Shown: positions 1 to 10,463, numbered from the stretch's first letter. The stretch: DNA of 64,000 bases from Flavobacterium hankyongi (GCF_036840915.1 NZ_CP085725.1:1302001-1366000); one strand, 5' to 3'. Numbers and translations are program-made. Notes: a model not told the origin generated them from the letters alone.

Positions 1-1091
1 AGTACCTGAAATAAACTTAAATTGATTTTTAGTACCAAAATCTTTATAAAACAATCCTTGATTAGTTCCTATATAGAGTTTGTTTTTATACAATTGTGAA
101 ACATATACAGTTCCTAATATTCCTGTATTATCTGCATAACTTTTGATAGGTGAATTTAAATTTATACAGTTTATACCATTATCTAAGCCTATCCAAAGAT
201 TGTTATCACTATCTTCAAACAATGATAAAGCTGTATTATTGCTTAAACCTGAACTTTGGGTAATATGGTTTTGAATTTCTCCAGCTGTATTTAGTACATA
301 CACTCCATCTGAAACTGTGCCCAATGCAAAACCATTGTTAGAAAGTTTTTTTGCCGAATAAATAGTAGAAGACAACAATTCAGCATCGGCAGGAATAGAA
401 TACTTACTTATTTTACTGTTAACTAATTTATAGAATCCATTTTGTTCTGTAAGAATCAACAAACCCTCATCAATAGAAAAAACATTTATAATAACATTTT
501 TTGTAAGCACAGGATCATTTGAAACTAATTTAGATTTTCCGTTCTCTATTTCTAATAATCCTTCATTAAAAGCATGAAAGTAAATCGAATTTTGTGTTCT
601 AAATGTTTTCGAAATACCAGTTTTAGAAGAAATTCTATTAAATTTTCCTGTTACCGTATCATATATGTATATTGAGCTGAATGATTGAAACAAAATCCAT
701 TGATCATAATTTAAAATATTCCAAAACTGCTCGTCATCTATAATTTTATTTTTTATTTTTTTGCTTAACGAAGTATATTTTAATCTTCCATTAGATTGTC
801 TGGCCCAATAACCAAACTCCATATAACATCCTGTATAGATTTTATCTTTAACAACGTTTACTGATCGTATTATTGATTCATTTGGAGAAGGATAAAGTGT
901 AAAATTTGATCCATTAAATTCTAACAATCCTTCATGATTGGCAAAAAATATAAATTGCTTTTCATCTTGAGAAATCATCCAGTTTTGATTTCCTGCACCG
1001 TAACTATTTGGTGTGTATTTAACTATTGGAGGTAGTTCTTGAGAAAAACTATTGAATGCAATTATAATGAGCAGAATTGTAAACCAATTCA
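1..1091 (-). CDS. Propeller-type sensor protein, N-terminal part (runs off the window)
   Basis: Reading leftwards from an ATG at 1091-1089 the frame stays open to base 1, giving about 363 residues of a longer protein. It begins with a signal peptide (MNWFTILLIIIAFNSFSQ) and continues with short repeats of the kind found in two-component-regulator propellers: LFEDSDNNLWIGLDNGI near residue 300 is a typical blade, and FFANHEGLLEF and YIGTNQGLFYKD are similar. In flavobacteria such propellers are usually followed by a triple-tyrosine domain, a membrane helix and either a LuxR-type helix-turn-helix or a histidine kinase. That part lies outside the window, so the output domain is unknown. It probably senses a periplasmic ligand. 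It is divergent from uvrA. Confidence 0.75.
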
Positions 1092-1228
1092 TTTTGCCTT
1101 TGTATATATCCACGTTGATTTTGTTAGTTTGTTTAGTTGTTTGAAGTAAAAATAACTTTTTAAAACTATTATTCAAAAAAAAGTAATTTAGTATAACATC
1201 AGGTTAATTAAAACTAATACGAAATAGT

Positions 1229-1236
1229 TACCTTTG
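1229..1236 (+). promoter_or_regulatory. -7 promoter element of uvrA
   Basis: TACCTTTG matches the Bacteroidota -7 consensus TAnnTTTG and lies 21 bases before the uvrA start. I see no clear -33 TTG at the usual distance. The 166-base gap to the divergent sensor gene holds nothing else that I recognise. Confidence 0.5.
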
Positions 1237-1257
1237 TAAAAAAGGTTATTTTCTTAT

Positions 1258-4044
1258 ATGCTTACAGATATTTCAACTCTTGAACCTAAGAAAAACATTC
1301 TTATAAAAGGTGCTCAAATTCATAACTTAAAAAACCTTGATGTAGCCATTCCCCGAAACAAACTGGTGGTTATTACGGGTTTGTCAGGTTCTGGAAAATC
1401 AAGTTTGGCTTTTGACACTTTATATGCCGAAGGTCAACGTCGTTATGTAGAAAGTTTATCAAGCTATGCCCGACAATTTTTAGGACGTTTAGATAAACCA
1501 AAAGTTGATTATATAAAAGGAATCGCTCCTGCTGTAGCTATCGAGCAAAAAGTAAATACAACTAATGCCCGTTCGACAGTTGGTACTTCGACTGAGATTT
1601 ATGATTATCTAAAATTACTTTTTGCCCGTGTTGGTAAAACCTACTCTCCCATTTCTGGACTTGAGGTTAAAAAGAATACTGTTTCTGATGTTATTAATGA
1701 TGTCAAATTGTTTGATGAAAATAGCAAATGGTTACTTCTTTCTCCAATTCATCTAGAAGAAGGAAGAGATCTTGAAAACAAATTAAAAGTCTTATTACAA
1801 CAAGGTTTCATTCGTATTTTAGTAAACAACGAAATGATCAGAATTGATGAAATTGAACAACATTCACTCAACAATAAAGATGTTTTATTAATTATTGATC
1901 GTATTGTTGTTAAGAACGAAGAAGATTTTTACAACAGACTAGCCGATGCCACTCAAACTGCTTTTTACGAGGGGAAAGGAATTTGCTATCTTCAAGAGTT
2001 AAACACCAATAAAAAAATTGTGTACAGTTCAAACTTTGAACTTGACGGATTAACCTTTTTAGAGCCAAACATTCACTTATTCAGTTTTAACAATCCTTAT
2101 GGCGCCTGCCCACAATGTGAGGGTTACGGAAACATCATAGGAATTGATGAAGATTTAGTCATCCCAAACACTGCTCTCTCAATATATGAAAACTGTATTG
2201 CTCCTTGGAAAGGCGAAAGCATGAGTTGGTACAGAGATCAATTAGTAAATAACAGTCATAAATTTGATTTTCCTATTCATAAACCTTACTTTCAATTAAC
2301 AACCGAACAAAAAGATTTGGTTTGGAAAGGAAATAAATACTTTGAAGGGTTAAATGACTTCTTTAAGGAGCTTGAAGAAAAAAATTACAAGATTCAAAAC
2401 AGAGTAATGCTTTCTCGTTATAGAGGAAAAACTAAATGTACTACTTGTAAAGGAAAAAGATTACGAGCTGAGACCAATAATATAAAAATTGGAGGTATCA
2501 CATTATCGGAATTGGTTGATTTACCAATAAAAAAACTAATTCCTTTCTTTAAGAATTTAGAATTATCAGAATACGATCAAAAAGTTGCAAAGCGATTGCT
2601 AATAGAAATCAATAACCGATTATCTTTTTTAGAAGATGTAGGATTAGATTATCTTACCTTAAACCGAAACTCTGCAACACTTTCTGGAGGAGAATCGCAA
2701 CGAATCAATCTAGCTACCTCATTAGGAAGTAGTCTGGTAGGTTCTATGTACATTTTAGATGAGCCAAGTATAGGTTTACATCCAAAAGATACTGAACGCT
2801 TAATAAAAGTATTGATTTCATTAAGAGATTTAGGAAATACTGTTATCGTTGTTGAACACGATGAAGACATCATGAAGGCTGCTGATATGATTATTGATAT
2901 TGGGCCTGAAGCGGGGTCATATGGAGGTGAACTGGTAGCCCAAGGGACTTATGATGAAATACTTCAATCAAATTCTTTGACAGCTCAATATCTTAATGGA
3001 AAATTAGAAATTGAAACACCTAAAAAAAGAAGAAAATTCAAGAATTTTATTGAAGTAAAAGGCGCACGAGAAAATAACCTTCAAAACATAGATGTTACTT
3101 TCCCGTTAGATGTGTTAACGGTAATCACTGGAGTTTCTGGTTCAGGAAAAAGTACTTTAGTCAAAAAGATATTGTATCCTGCTATGCAGAAGAAATTGGA
3201 AGGTGTAGGTGAAAAAGCAGGCCAATTCACTGATATGGAAGGAAACTTTTCTCACATAAAACATATAGAATATGTAGATCAAAACCCTATTGGCCGTAGT
3301 TCACGTTCTAATCCTGTTACTTACATAAAGGCTTATGACGATATCCGAGATTTGTTTGCTAAAGAAAAATTGTCTAAAAATAGAGGTTATCAGGCTAAAC
3401 ATTTTTCATTTAACGTTGATGGTGGAAGATGTGAAACCTGTAAAGGAGAAGGTTCTATAAATGTTGAGATGGTTTTCATGGCCGATGTTTCTTTACCATG
3501 TGAAACTTGTAATGGTAAACGATTTAAAAAGGAAGTCCTTGAAGTACAATTTGAAGGAAAGAACATAGACGATGTACTAACAATGACTATTGATGAGTCA
3601 TTGAAGTTTTTTAAGGAAAAAAATTGTGCTAAAATTGTTCAAAAACTACAACCTTTACAGGATGTAGGTTTAGGATATGTTCAATTGGGACAATCATCAT
3701 CAACTTTATCTGGTGGCGAAGCACAACGTATCAAACTAGCTTCCTTTTTGGTAAAAGGAGCCACGAAAGACAAAGCACTTTTCATTTTTGATGAACCTAC
3801 AACTGGATTACATTTTCATGATATTAAGAAACTACTTAAATCATTTGATGCTTTGCTAGAAAAAGGACATTCAATTATAGTTATTGAACACAATTTAGAT
3901 TTGATAAAGTGTGCCGATTACATCATTGATTTAGGTCCTGAAGGAGGAGAAAATGGAGGACGACTCCTAGCCTTTGGAACTCCTGAAGAAATAGCAAAGA
4001 ATGAATCTTCAGTTACTGCTAAATACCTAAAAGACAAGTTATAA
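1258..4044 (+). CDS. uvrA: Excinuclease ABC subunit A (UvrA)
   Basis: This is the DNA-damage recognition ATPase of nucleotide excision repair, which loads UvrB on lesions. Both ABC halves are complete: Walker A GLSGSGKS at residues 41-48, signature LSGGESQR near 475 with the [11 protein letters not shown]alker B after it, a second Walker A GVSGSGKS near 624 and a second signature LSGGEAQR near 818. Zinc-binding CxxC pairs are visible in the first half (CPQC, CTTC) and around 725-755 ([16 protein letters not shown]). At 928 residues it has the normal length. Flavobacteria often carry two UvrA paralogues, so whether this is the main repair copy cannot be settled here. It is a single gene with its own promoter; the stop codon is part of a terminator stem. 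Confidence 0.96.
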   Translation: MLTDISTLEPKKNILIKGAQIHNLKNLDVAIPRNKLVVITGLSGSGKSSLAFDTLYAEGQRRYVESLSSYARQFLGRLDKPKVDYIKGIAPAVAIEQKVNTTNARSTVGTSTEIYDYLKLLFARVGKTYSPISGLEVKKNTVSDVINDVKLFDENSKWLLLSPIHLEEGRDLENKLKVLLQQGFIRILVNNEMIRIDEIEQHSLNNKDVLLIIDRIVVKNEEDFYNRLADATQTAFYEGKGICYLQELNTNKKIVYSSNFELDGLTFLEPNIHLFSFNNPYGACPQCEGYGNIIGIDEDLVIPNTALSIYENCIAPWKGESMSWYRDQLVNNSHKFDFPIHKPYFQLTTEQKDLVWKGNKYFEGLNDFFKELEEKNYKIQNRVMLSRYRGKTKCTTCKGKRLRAETNNIKIGGITLSELVDLPIKKLIPFFKNLELSEYDQKVAKRLLIEINNRLSFLEDVGLDYLTLNRNSATLSGGESQRINLATSLGSSLVGSMYILDEPSIGLHPKDTERLIKVLISLRDLGNTVIVVEHDEDIMKAADMIIDIGPEAGSYGGELVAQGTYDEILQSNSLTAQYLNGKLEIETPKKRRKFKNFIEVKGARENNLQNIDVTFPLDVLTVITGVSGSGKSTLVKKILYPAMQKKLEGVGEKAGQFTDMEGNFSHIKHIEYVDQNPIGRSSRSNPVTYIKAYDDIRDLFAKEKLSKNRGYQAKHFSFNVDGGRCETCKGEGSINVEMVFMADVSLPCETCNGKRFKKEVLEVQFEGKNIDDVLTMTIDESLKFFKEKNCAKIVQKLQPLQDVGLGYVQLGQSSSTLSGGEAQRIKLASFLVKGATKDKALFIFDEPTTGLHFHDIKKLLKSFDALLEKGHSIIVIEHNLDLIKCADYIIDLGPEGGENGGRLLAFGTPEEIAKNESSVTAKYLKDKL

Positions 4045-4074
4045 AAGAAAAGCCTCAAATGAGGCTTTTCTTTT
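4043..4074. terminator. Bidirectional terminator between uvrA and the M28 peptidase
   Basis: A perfect 14-bp stem (AAAAGAAAAGCCTC with GAGGCTTTTCTTTT) closes an AAAT loop. Each arm gives a U-rich tail on one strand. It takes in the last two bases of the uvrA stop and the first two of the peptidase stop, so both convergent genes share it. Confidence 0.85.
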
Positions 4075-5257
4075 ATTCTATTACTATTTTCTTACTTATT
4101 TTTTTTTCTCCTGAACTTAGCGTTACCAAATACATTCCTTTCAATAGTCCTTCCAATCCAACTGTCTCAATCAGTTTAGGATTAGAAATATTCTTACTTA
4201 TTACATTTTTACCGTTAACATCAGTTACTACTAAATTATACTTATCAACTTGCAAATTACCCATATTGATGTGTAAAGAATCTTTAGTAGGATTAGGAAA
4301 AAAGCTTATCTGATTATCCGCATCAAAAGTATTTATTCCTAATGTTGTTTCAGCCTTAGCAAAATGCAATACAGCTCCTGTAGCAGCTTTTGCAACTTTA
4401 AAGTTATATACTGGATCCATATTTACTAATAAATCTGTAGCGGTATGTTTGTGTGGTGTTTCATTAGTTTCAAAAAAACCAGTTATTATTTCATTATTGG
4501 CTTGAAATGGCATATAATCCGATGCATATGCATAAGATAAAGTAGTTTGCAAAGGAGAATACAATCCAACACAAGTAATCAATTCATTTGTAATTGCAGA
4601 CGAAGCTGCATTGTTTGTAGATGGAGTTCCGTTAGTATCTCTTTCACACGTAATAGTGTTATTTGTCATGCCAGCCACACCTCCGACTTCATCTAAATTG
4701 AATACCAATCTAATATCCATTTTAGGCGTCGTACCATTAACAACAGAAGATACATAATGCTGACTACCTCTCAAACCATCTTCTTCACCGCTAAAGTTGA
4801 TGAATTTTATAGAATATTCAGTATTCACATTTTTTAATAATCTAGCAATTTCTAATATACTTACTACTCCACTTCCGTTATCATTTGTTCCTGTTCCTGT
4901 TATAGAATCATAATGTCCACAAACAATAACATATGTATTAGGATACAACGTCCCAACTTTAGTAACCACAAGATTCTTGCATGTGCTTCCTGAATATGAA
5001 TAAGTATCTGTTGTTATTTGAGCTGCTGAGTAACCAAAGCTAGTGTATTTATTCACTAACCATTGATAAGCGTTTTCTAACGCTTGAGTATTTCTATATT
5101 TTACTCCCAAAGCTTCATACTCGGTTAAATTATTAGTAATGTTTGTTTGAGAGGTTTGATTTGCAATATCTGCATAACGTTGCACAAAAGTTTGTGCAAA
5201 TAAACTTAACGGGCTTAGAGTTATGCTCAAAAGTAGAGCACGTAATTTTGGTCTCAT
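4073..5257 (-). CDS. Secreted M28-family metallopeptidase with T9SS sorting domain
   Basis: A predicted zinc aminopeptidase of family M28. After a signal peptide (cleavage near Phe-Ala-Gln, residues 20-22) the metal and catalytic residues can be followed: H115 and D117 in GHYDS, D126 in NDNGSG, E158/E159 in SGEED, D189 in NLDEVGG, and H271 in the HTATD motif near the end of the domain. The last 80 or so residues (from ISFFPNPTKD) form a type A type IX secretion sorting domain ending in the usual Lys-rich KKISKKIVIE. The enzyme should therefore cross the outer membrane by T9SS and be released or attached to the surface, digesting peptides for nutrition. It is convergent with uvrA and monocistronic. 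Confidence 0.9.
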   Translation of the reverse strand: MRPKLRALLLSITLSPLSLFAQTFVQRYADIANQTSQTNITNNLTEYEALGVKYRNTQALENAYQWLVNKYTSFGYSAAQITTDTYSYSGSTCKNLVVTKVGTLYPNTYVIVCGHYDSITGTGTNDNGSGVVSILEIARLLKNVNTEYSIKFINFSGEEDGLRGSQHYVSSVVNGTTPKMDIRLVFNLDEVGGVAGMTNNTITCERDTNGTPSTNNAASSAITNELITCVGLYSPLQTTLSYAYASDYMPFQANNEIITGFFETNETPHKHTATDLLVNMDPVYNFKVAKAATGAVLHFAKAETTLGINTFDADNQISFFPNPTKDSLHINMGNLQVDKYNLVVTDVNGKNVISKNISNPKLIETVGLEGLLKGMYLVTLSSGEKKISKKIVIE

Positions 5258-5383
5258 AATTTATTGATAGTGTTGGGTTTCAGCAAAGTTAATTTTTTTT
5301 AACATTTTTCTGCATCTTTTTTAAACTTTTTAATTATTTAAAAATCAATGAATTACAAAATATTATACTAGAATAACAAGTTT

Positions 5384-5399
5384 TGGCACGCTAATTGAA
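5384..5399 (+). promoter_or_regulatory. Candidate sigma-54 promoter
   Basis: TGGCACGCTAATTGAA resembles the -24/-12 consensus TGGCACG-N4-TTGCA with one change in the -12 GC (GA here). It lies 82 bases upstream of the secreted-protein gene at 5481. The rest of this 223-base gap is AT-rich with no TAnnTTTG element that I can place, so RpoN-dependent transcription is the best reading, though unproven. Confidence 0.4.
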
Positions 5400-5480
5400 C
5401 ATATCATTTCAACAAGATGTTCTTCTTGTTCGAGATAGCTAAAAATCGAAAGAGTAAGCAAACCATTAAATTATTGTATT

Positions 5481-6125
5481 ATGAAAAAGATTACACTTTT
5501 AGTGGCCAGCATCTTCCTGGCGGGAAGTATGGCTCACGCGTCAGAAAACCATTTTTTTTCTGACAATAACGGAAAAGGAAAAGGTCCTAAACATTTTGTA
5601 GATTATCGAGATGCAGAACCTATTTCATTTATAGAACGCGGTATTGAGTTTTTTGTATTCCCTAACGGTGAATTCGATTTTAACACAAGACCAGACGATG
5701 TACAAGGAGGCGATTACTACTTTAAAGCAGCTGGAAAAAGAGGCTCAGTAGAAATAGCTAGTAGAAGACCCGTAAATTATGGTGTTCGTATAGAACATGA
5801 TAGCTTTGGACGAGTAAGACGAGTTGGAAACACGTTTATTAACTACGATTACAACGATAGAGTAAGCCGAATTGGTACAGTTTACATGAGATACAACAGT
5901 TTTGCACTAACACAAATTGGTGGATTACGCATCATGTACAACAGAAAATGTCAAATCATCGATATGTTTGGTAGTGTAAAAGGTAGAGCAACTGGTTATT
6001 ATAACGATAACTATTATGATGGCCCAAGAAACAATTATCCATCTGATCCACGTGAAAATGACGATGATTACTACTATTACAAAGCTGATGGTACAAAAGC
6101 AAAAATCGAAGACGATAAAAAATAA
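5481..6125 (+). CDS. Secreted conserved protein of unknown function
   Basis: A 214-residue exported protein with a clear signal peptide (MKKITLLVASIFLAGSMAHA). The mature part starts with a Lys/Gly-rich stretch, then a central region rich in short beta-like repeats (VRIEHDSFGRVRRVGNTF, INYDYNDRVSRIGTVYMRY), reminiscent of RHS/YD-like or beta-meander repeats but not assigned to a family. The tail is acidic and Tyr/Asp-rich (ENDDDYYYYKADG). I do not recognise a function. Proteins of this look are common and uncharacterised in Flavobacteriaceae. The upstream region carries a sigma-54-like promoter, suggesting regulated expression, and a rho-independent terminator follows, so it is a single-gene unit. 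Confidence 0.7.
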   Translation: MKKITLLVASIFLAGSMAHASENHFFSDNNGKGKGPKHFVDYRDAEPISFIERGIEFFVFPNGEFDFNTRPDDVQGGDYYFKAAGKRGSVEIASRRPVNYGVRIEHDSFGRVRRVGNTFINYDYNDRVSRIGTVYMRYNSFALTQIGGLRIMYNRKCQIIDMFGSVKGRATGYYNDNYYDGPRNNYPSDPRENDDDYYYYKADGTKAKIEDDKK

Positions 6126-6169
6126 AGAGTTTTAAAAATAAATTTTGGTTAGGTTTGTTTATTTATGTT

Positions 6170-6199
6170 AAACCTCGGGGTGCCATAACTCTGGGGTTT
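6170..6199 (+). terminator. Rho-independent terminator
   Basis: An 11-bp stem (6170-6180 with 6189-6199, three G-T pairs) and a loop of 8 bases, followed by TTCTTTTT. It lies 45 bases after the stop of the 5481-6125 gene. Confidence 0.6.
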
Positions 6200-6208
6200 T
6201 TCTTTTTA

Positions 6209-6304
6209 GGAGCTATTTCCTGCTTTCGCCAGTCGCTTTTTTTGTTGATTTCGAGAACCTCAATCTACAAAAAAGAGCTCCAAAAATGGCTCAATCAGGG
6301 CTAT
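6209..6304. repeat. Interspersed flavobacterial repeat, copy 1
   Basis: The ends GGAGCTATTTCCTGCT and TCAATCAGGGCTA enclose an imperfect hairpin (GTTGATT ... AATCTAC flanked by T- and A-runs). A second copy with the same ends lies at 14459-14536. The right end supplies the stop codon of the glycosyltransferase on the other strand. This is a non-coding, REP- or MITE-like element; the open frame across it (6155-6406) is not a gene. Confidence 0.6.
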
Positions 6305-7578
6305 TTTAAAAAATTAGCCAATTTTTGGGTAAGATTTTTACGAGAATATTGTTGCAATCCTACTGGATATACCTTTAATTCTTTAGCAACAAATTTTTCA
6401 AAATGAGAAAGTAGCGTAGCTTTTAATCTCTCTTTTTCAGAATATGTAAAGAAACTTCCTGTGTTTGTAGAAACAATTAATTCGGCAAAATCAGAATCTT
6501 GAGGACCAATAGCCACAATTGGTCTTTCAGAAACCATATACTCAAATACTTTTCCAGGAATAATACTTTTTGTTTCTTCCGAATCTATTTCTACCAATAA
6601 TAAAACCTGTGATTTTCTTTGATGTTGAATAGCTTCAGCATGAGAAACATATCCCAAATTATTGAGATGTGGTTTTAATCCAAAACTTTCAATAGTATCC
6701 AGAATTTCCTGACTCACCTTCCCTATTAATTTTAGCGTGAATTGCTGCGAAAATTGGTCATTTTCATGAATCAATTCACTCAATGCTTCCCATAAAATTT
6801 TAGGATTTCTATCTGATAAAAATGAACCTATATGAGCCAAAGTGAACTTTTCGTCCAATTGTCCAACAGAAACTTTTTCAACATCATAACCATTAGTAAT
6901 TACTTCTATTGGCTTGGTTGTTAACCTTTCAAACTCAGCTTTAGTCGTTTTACTGGTCACAATAATAGTATCAGCAGTATTTAGAACTTTACTTTCTAAA
7001 GCTTTGTGTTTTTTATCAGCATAACTTGATAATTTTAATGCCGAATGATAGCCAATAGTAGTCCAAGGATCTCTAAAATCGGCCAACCAATTTAATTTTA
7101 AATCATTTTTTAACTGAAGCCCTATTAAATGCAAACTATGAGGTGGCCCTGAAGTAATAATAGTATCAATGTTATACTCTTGAATATATTTTTTCAAAAA
7201 CTTAACTGAAGGTTTAACCCACAGTACTCGTGCATCAGGTATAAAAAGATTACCACGAATCCAAAGCATAGCTTTTTGCAAAAAAGTCTGTTTCTTTTGA
7301 TTTGGTATTATACCTGAACTAATGCCTTTTGTGTTCTTTTTTGAAAAGATTGAAGCCATACCGTATGGCTCAATAATTTTATGTTGCAGAATTATTGCTT
7401 TGTCTGAAACTTCATTAACTAATCCATTATCTATAATTGGATACGTTGGGTTTTCAGGAACATAAACTATAGGTTGAATATCAAAATCAGGCAAGTACTT
7501 AACAAATTTAAGCCATCGCTGTACTCCTGGCCCTCCAGCTGGTGGCCAATAATAAGTTATAATGAGTACTTTTTTCAT
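6301..7578 (-). CDS. Glycosyltransferase, GT4-like (GT-B fold)
   Basis: A 425-residue sugar transferase of the type that builds cell-surface polysaccharide or glycolipid. The N-terminal domain begins with a Rossmann-like strand and glycine loop (VLIITYYWPPAGGPGVQRWLKF). The C-terminal nucleotide-sugar domain carries IGSFLSDRNPK near residue 250 and IIPGKVFEYMVSERPIVAIG near 365, the region that in GT4 enzymes contacts the donor. Donor and acceptor cannot be predicted. Its ATG overlaps the crcB stop (ATGA), and crcB abuts yfhO, so the three genes form one transcript. The stop codon lies in the repeat at 6209-6304, so the very end of the protein may have been remodelled by that insertion. Confidence 0.85.
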   Translation of the reverse strand: MKKVLIITYYWPPAGGPGVQRWLKFVKYLPDFDIQPIVYVPENPTYPIIDNGLVNEVSDKAIILQHKIIEPYGMASIFSKKNTKGISSGIIPNQKKQTFLQKAMLWIRGNLFIPDARVLWVKPSVKFLKKYIQEYNIDTIITSGPPHSLHLIGLQLKNDLKLNWLADFRDPWTTIGYHSALKLSSYADKKHKALESKVLNTADTIIVTSKTTKAEFERLTTKPIEVITNGYDVEKVSVGQLDEKFTLAHIGSFLSDRNPKILWEALSELIHENDQFSQQFTLKLIGKVSQEILDTIESFGLKPHLNNLGYVSHAEAIQHQRKSQVLLLVEIDSEETKSIIPGKVFEYMVSERPIVAIGPQDSDFAELIVSTNTGSFFTYSEKERLKATLLSHFEKFVAKELKVYPVGLQQYSRKNLTQKLANFLK

Positions 7579-7940
7579 ATCACTTTAACCAAATTCATTC
7601 CTAACCAAGTTGCCAATAATCCTATAATAATACTAGATGCAATATAGATAATGGCAGTCCCCATTTGATTATTTTGTATTAATTGGATGTTTTCAAGGGA
7701 AAAAGTAGAGAATGTTGTATAACCTCCACAAAAACCAGTTATCAAGAAAAACTTTAAATCTTGAGATAATATATTCTGTTTTTCGAAGTAACCAAAGAAT
7801 AAACCAATTAACAAACAACCCAAAATATTTGTAATAAACGTAGCATAAGGAAAAGTAATCGATTTGATTACAACAGAAGTTAGGTAGCGCAAAACACTAC
7901 CTAAAGCTCCTCCTAATGCTATGTATAAAATGGTTTTCAA
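7575..7940 (-). CDS. crcB: Fluoride channel CrcB/FluC
   Basis: A 121-residue, four-helix fluoride exporter that works as an antiparallel dimer in the inner membrane. Family hallmarks are GGALGSVLRY (residues 9-18), TNILGCLLIG, and the pore signature GFCGGYTTFSTFS with the phenylalanine ladder. The start codon is TTG at 7940-7938, directly after the yfhO stop. No ATG is available between that stop and the conserved N-terminal GGALGS, so the TTG start is well supported. No fluoride riboswitch is visible. Co-transcription with yfhO and a glycosyltransferase is probably a matter of position rather than pathway. Confidence 0.93.
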   Translation of the reverse strand: MKTILYIALGGALGSVLRYLTSVVIKSITFPYATFITNILGCLLIGLFFGYFEKQNILSQDLKFFLITGFCGGYTTFSTFSLENIQLIQNNQMGTAIIYIASSIIIGLLATWLGMNLVKVI

Positions 7941-10361
7941 TTATTTTTCGCTAGCTATCTTTTTTCTTTCTGAATAAATTACAAAGCCTAACAATCCTAA
8001 AATTCCAATAAAACTGAATAATGAAATCATACTACCAGTTTTTACCACTTGCGGTTCAAATTTAAACTCAACTGTATGTTTTCCAGCTGGGATTGGCAAT
8101 CCTCTTAAAGCATAATCTACTCTATAATGTTCAGTAAGTTTACCATCAATGTAGGCATTCCATCCATTTTTATAATACATTTCAGAGAAAACGGCAAAAC
8201 CATTATTTGGGTTATTTGAAGTGTATTTTAATTCATTTGATTTATATGAATCAAGTTTAATAACAGCTGTAGTATCTTTTACAAATTGTTTAGCTGGTAA
8301 CTTAAACTCGTTACTGTTTATAAAAGCAACATTTTTAGAATCAAACTTGGTTAAAGCCTTCATTTCAGCATCAGCAGATTTCAACTCTTTAATTTCTTTT
8401 ATGAACCAAGCGTTTCCATTAGCTCCCGTACTTTTAATAGTTATTTGTTCTTCTTTTTCATTAGTTTGAATAAGGTATTTAACGTTTAACATATTTAGTA
8501 CTTCCAAATTATTGTTTGCGATTTGATAATCGAACAATTCTTGCATCCTGCGCGGTTTTGCTGCATGATATCCTCCAATTGATTTATGGAAATAGGAAGC
8601 TCTTGGATCACTCATTGCATTTTGTGATACTTCAAAAACTCTATAATGTGATTGATCTTTCAAAATCGCTTCATCAAAAGGAGCTTCTACAAATGGTTCA
8701 TCAACTTCGTGAGCTGATACAAAACTTGAAGTATTCAAATAATTTTTATCAATAAAAAACAAATCGGCTACCATCAAAATTCCAACAAGAATTATCGCTA
8801 CTTTTTCAGAAATTCTGTTCTTAATAGACAACCATAAAGCTCCAAAAGCAACAATTATAAAAAAGACAGAGCGCAATAAATCTGCAGAGAACATTGATTT
8901 TCTGTCTTGTTTTAAAGCATCAACAAATTCTGGTCCGTACGATTGTATGAAATAAGAGTCACTTCCACCTGCGAAACTGAAACTTCCTTTAAAAAGGAAT
9001 AACAATACCAAAACACCTACACTTACTGCTCCAGACTTCCACAAATTAGTCCATTTTTCTTTTTCATCCAACTTAAAGAAAGATTGTAATCCCATAATTG
9101 CTAAAACAGGAATACAAATTTCTAATACAACTTGTATAGATGAAACTGCTCTAAACTTGTTGTACATTGGCACATAATTGATAAAGAAATCTGTTAATAA
9201 TGGGAAATTTTTACCCCAAGATAAAAACAACGAAACTAAAGCTCCAGCAAGAAAAGCATATTTAATTTTTCTTGTATCAGCAAATAACGCAAGTACTGCA
9301 AGAAAGAAAACAATTGCTCCAATATAAGCAGGTGCAGCAACAATTGGTTGGTCTCCCCAATATGTTGGCAATCCTTTTACAATTTCTTTTGCTTGATCTT
9401 CTGGTACATTTTGAGCAACAACATATTTGTACATCTCAGAATTTGTACCAACATTTTCACTATTAGAACCACCAAAAATTCTTGGTGAAATTAAATTGAA
9501 GCTTTCTAATATTCCATAACTATATTCTGTGATATAATTGTATGTCATTGAAGTAGCCTCGGTCTTTTTAGAACCATCAGGATTAAAAGTTAATTCACTT
9601 TTCCCTCTTGTACTTTCTTTAGCATATTCTGAAGTAGCCATTATATTTGTTGCATTAGCACCAATGGCTAGAATACCTGCAATTGCAAATACTGCTGCTG
9701 ATTTCCAAAGATGTCCAAAATCTTTAGCTTTGATAGCTTTAATTTTATAATAAGCTGCAATTACCAATAATAGAATTAGTAAGTAATAGGTCATTTGAAA
9801 GTGATTTGCATTAATCTCTAAAGCAGCTGCTAAAAGAGTAAGCAATCCACCAATTAAATATCGTCTTTGATATACTAATAAAACTCCAGCAATAACCATT
9901 GGCATATAAGCAATAGCATGTGCTTTAGCATTATGACCAACTCCAAGAATAATGATAAGATATGTTGAAAAACCAAAAGCTAAGGCACCAAAAAAAGCTT
10001 TCAAAGGCTTAATTCGCAATGCCATCAATAAAATATAAAATCCAACAAAATAAAGGAATAAATAATCTGCTGGACGAGGTAAAAAACGAATTAATCCATC
10101 AAGAGTTTTAATATAATTATGTGGATAATTTGCTCCTAACTGATATGTTGGCATTCCACCAAAAGCACTATTTGTCCAATAGGGTTCGGCATCATATTCG
10201 GCTCTAAAATCATTTTGTTCTTTTGCCATTGCAGTGTACTGCACAATGTCTGATTGCAGAATTTTCTTTCCTTGTAATACAGGATAAAAATAAATAAGCG
10301 AAACCAGCACAAAGCCCAATACAGCCAGTGCATGCGGATAAAAACGTTTTAGTTTATTCAT
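7941..10361 (-). CDS. YfhO-family membrane glycosyltransferase-like protein
   Basis: An 806-residue multi-pass protein of the YfhO family, GT-C-like enzymes that in Firmicutes glycosylate lipoteichoic acid. The first 550 residues hold about 12 hydrophobic segments. The first extracytoplasmic loop contains the family pattern SDIVQYTAMAKEQNDFRAEY followed by WTNSAFGGMPTYQLG, the likely catalytic region. The C-terminal 230 residues form a periplasmic domain that ends with a single anchor helix (MISLFSFIGILGLLGFVIY). The role in Bacteroidota is unproven; surface glycan or lipid modification is likely. It is the first gene of the yfhO-crcB-glycosyltransferase unit. Confidence 0.88.
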   Translation of the reverse strand: MNKLKRFYPHALAVLGFVLVSLIYFYPVLQGKKILQSDIVQYTAMAKEQNDFRAEYDAEPYWTNSAFGGMPTYQLGANYPHNYIKTLDGLIRFLPRPADYLFLYFVGFYILLMALRIKPLKAFFGALAFGFSTYLIIILGVGHNAKAHAIAYMPMVIAGVLLVYQRRYLIGGLLTLLAAALEINANHFQMTYYLLILLLVIAAYYKIKAIKAKDFGHLWKSAAVFAIAGILAIGANATNIMATSEYAKESTRGKSELTFNPDGSKKTEATSMTYNYITEYSYGILESFNLISPRIFGGSNSENVGTNSEMYKYVVAQNVPEDQAKEIVKGLPTYWGDQPIVAAPAYIGAIVFFLAVLALFADTRKIKYAFLAGALVSLFLSWGKNFPLLTDFFINYVPMYNKFRAVSSIQVVLEICIPVLAIMGLQSFFKLDEKEKWTNLWKSGAVSVGVLVLLFLFKGSFSFAGGSDSYFIQSYGPEFVDALKQDRKSMFSADLLRSVFFIIVAFGALWLSIKNRISEKVAIILVGILMVADLFFIDKNYLNTSSFVSAHEVDEPFVEAPFDEAILKDQSHYRVFEVSQNAMSDPRASYFHKSIGGYHAAKPRRMQELFDYQIANNNLEVLNMLNVKYLIQTNEKEEQITIKSTGANGNAWFIKEIKELKSADAEMKALTKFDSKNVAFINSNEFKLPAKQFVKDTTAVIKLDSYKSNELKYTSNNPNNGFAVFSEMYYKNGWNAYIDGKLTEHYRVDYALRGLPIPAGKHTVEFKFEPQVVKTGSMISLFSFIGILGLLGFVIYSERKKIASEK

Positions 10362-10463
10362 AAAATTTTGGTTGAATCAAATAAGGCGTGAAGATACTAA
10401 TTTTTTAGTATCCAGCCCAGTTTTCGATTTTGAGTTTGTTTGAAGAAATAAAAAGACTTCTAT

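Noticed and set aside
6155..6406. 83-codon open frame on the plus strand
   Set aside because: It crosses a terminator, an interspersed repeat and the antisense of the glycosyltransferase 3' end. No protein features.
7575..7940. Fluoride riboswitch upstream of crcB
   Set aside because: crcB abuts yfhO with no leader, and nothing like the crcB aptamer is seen before yfhO.
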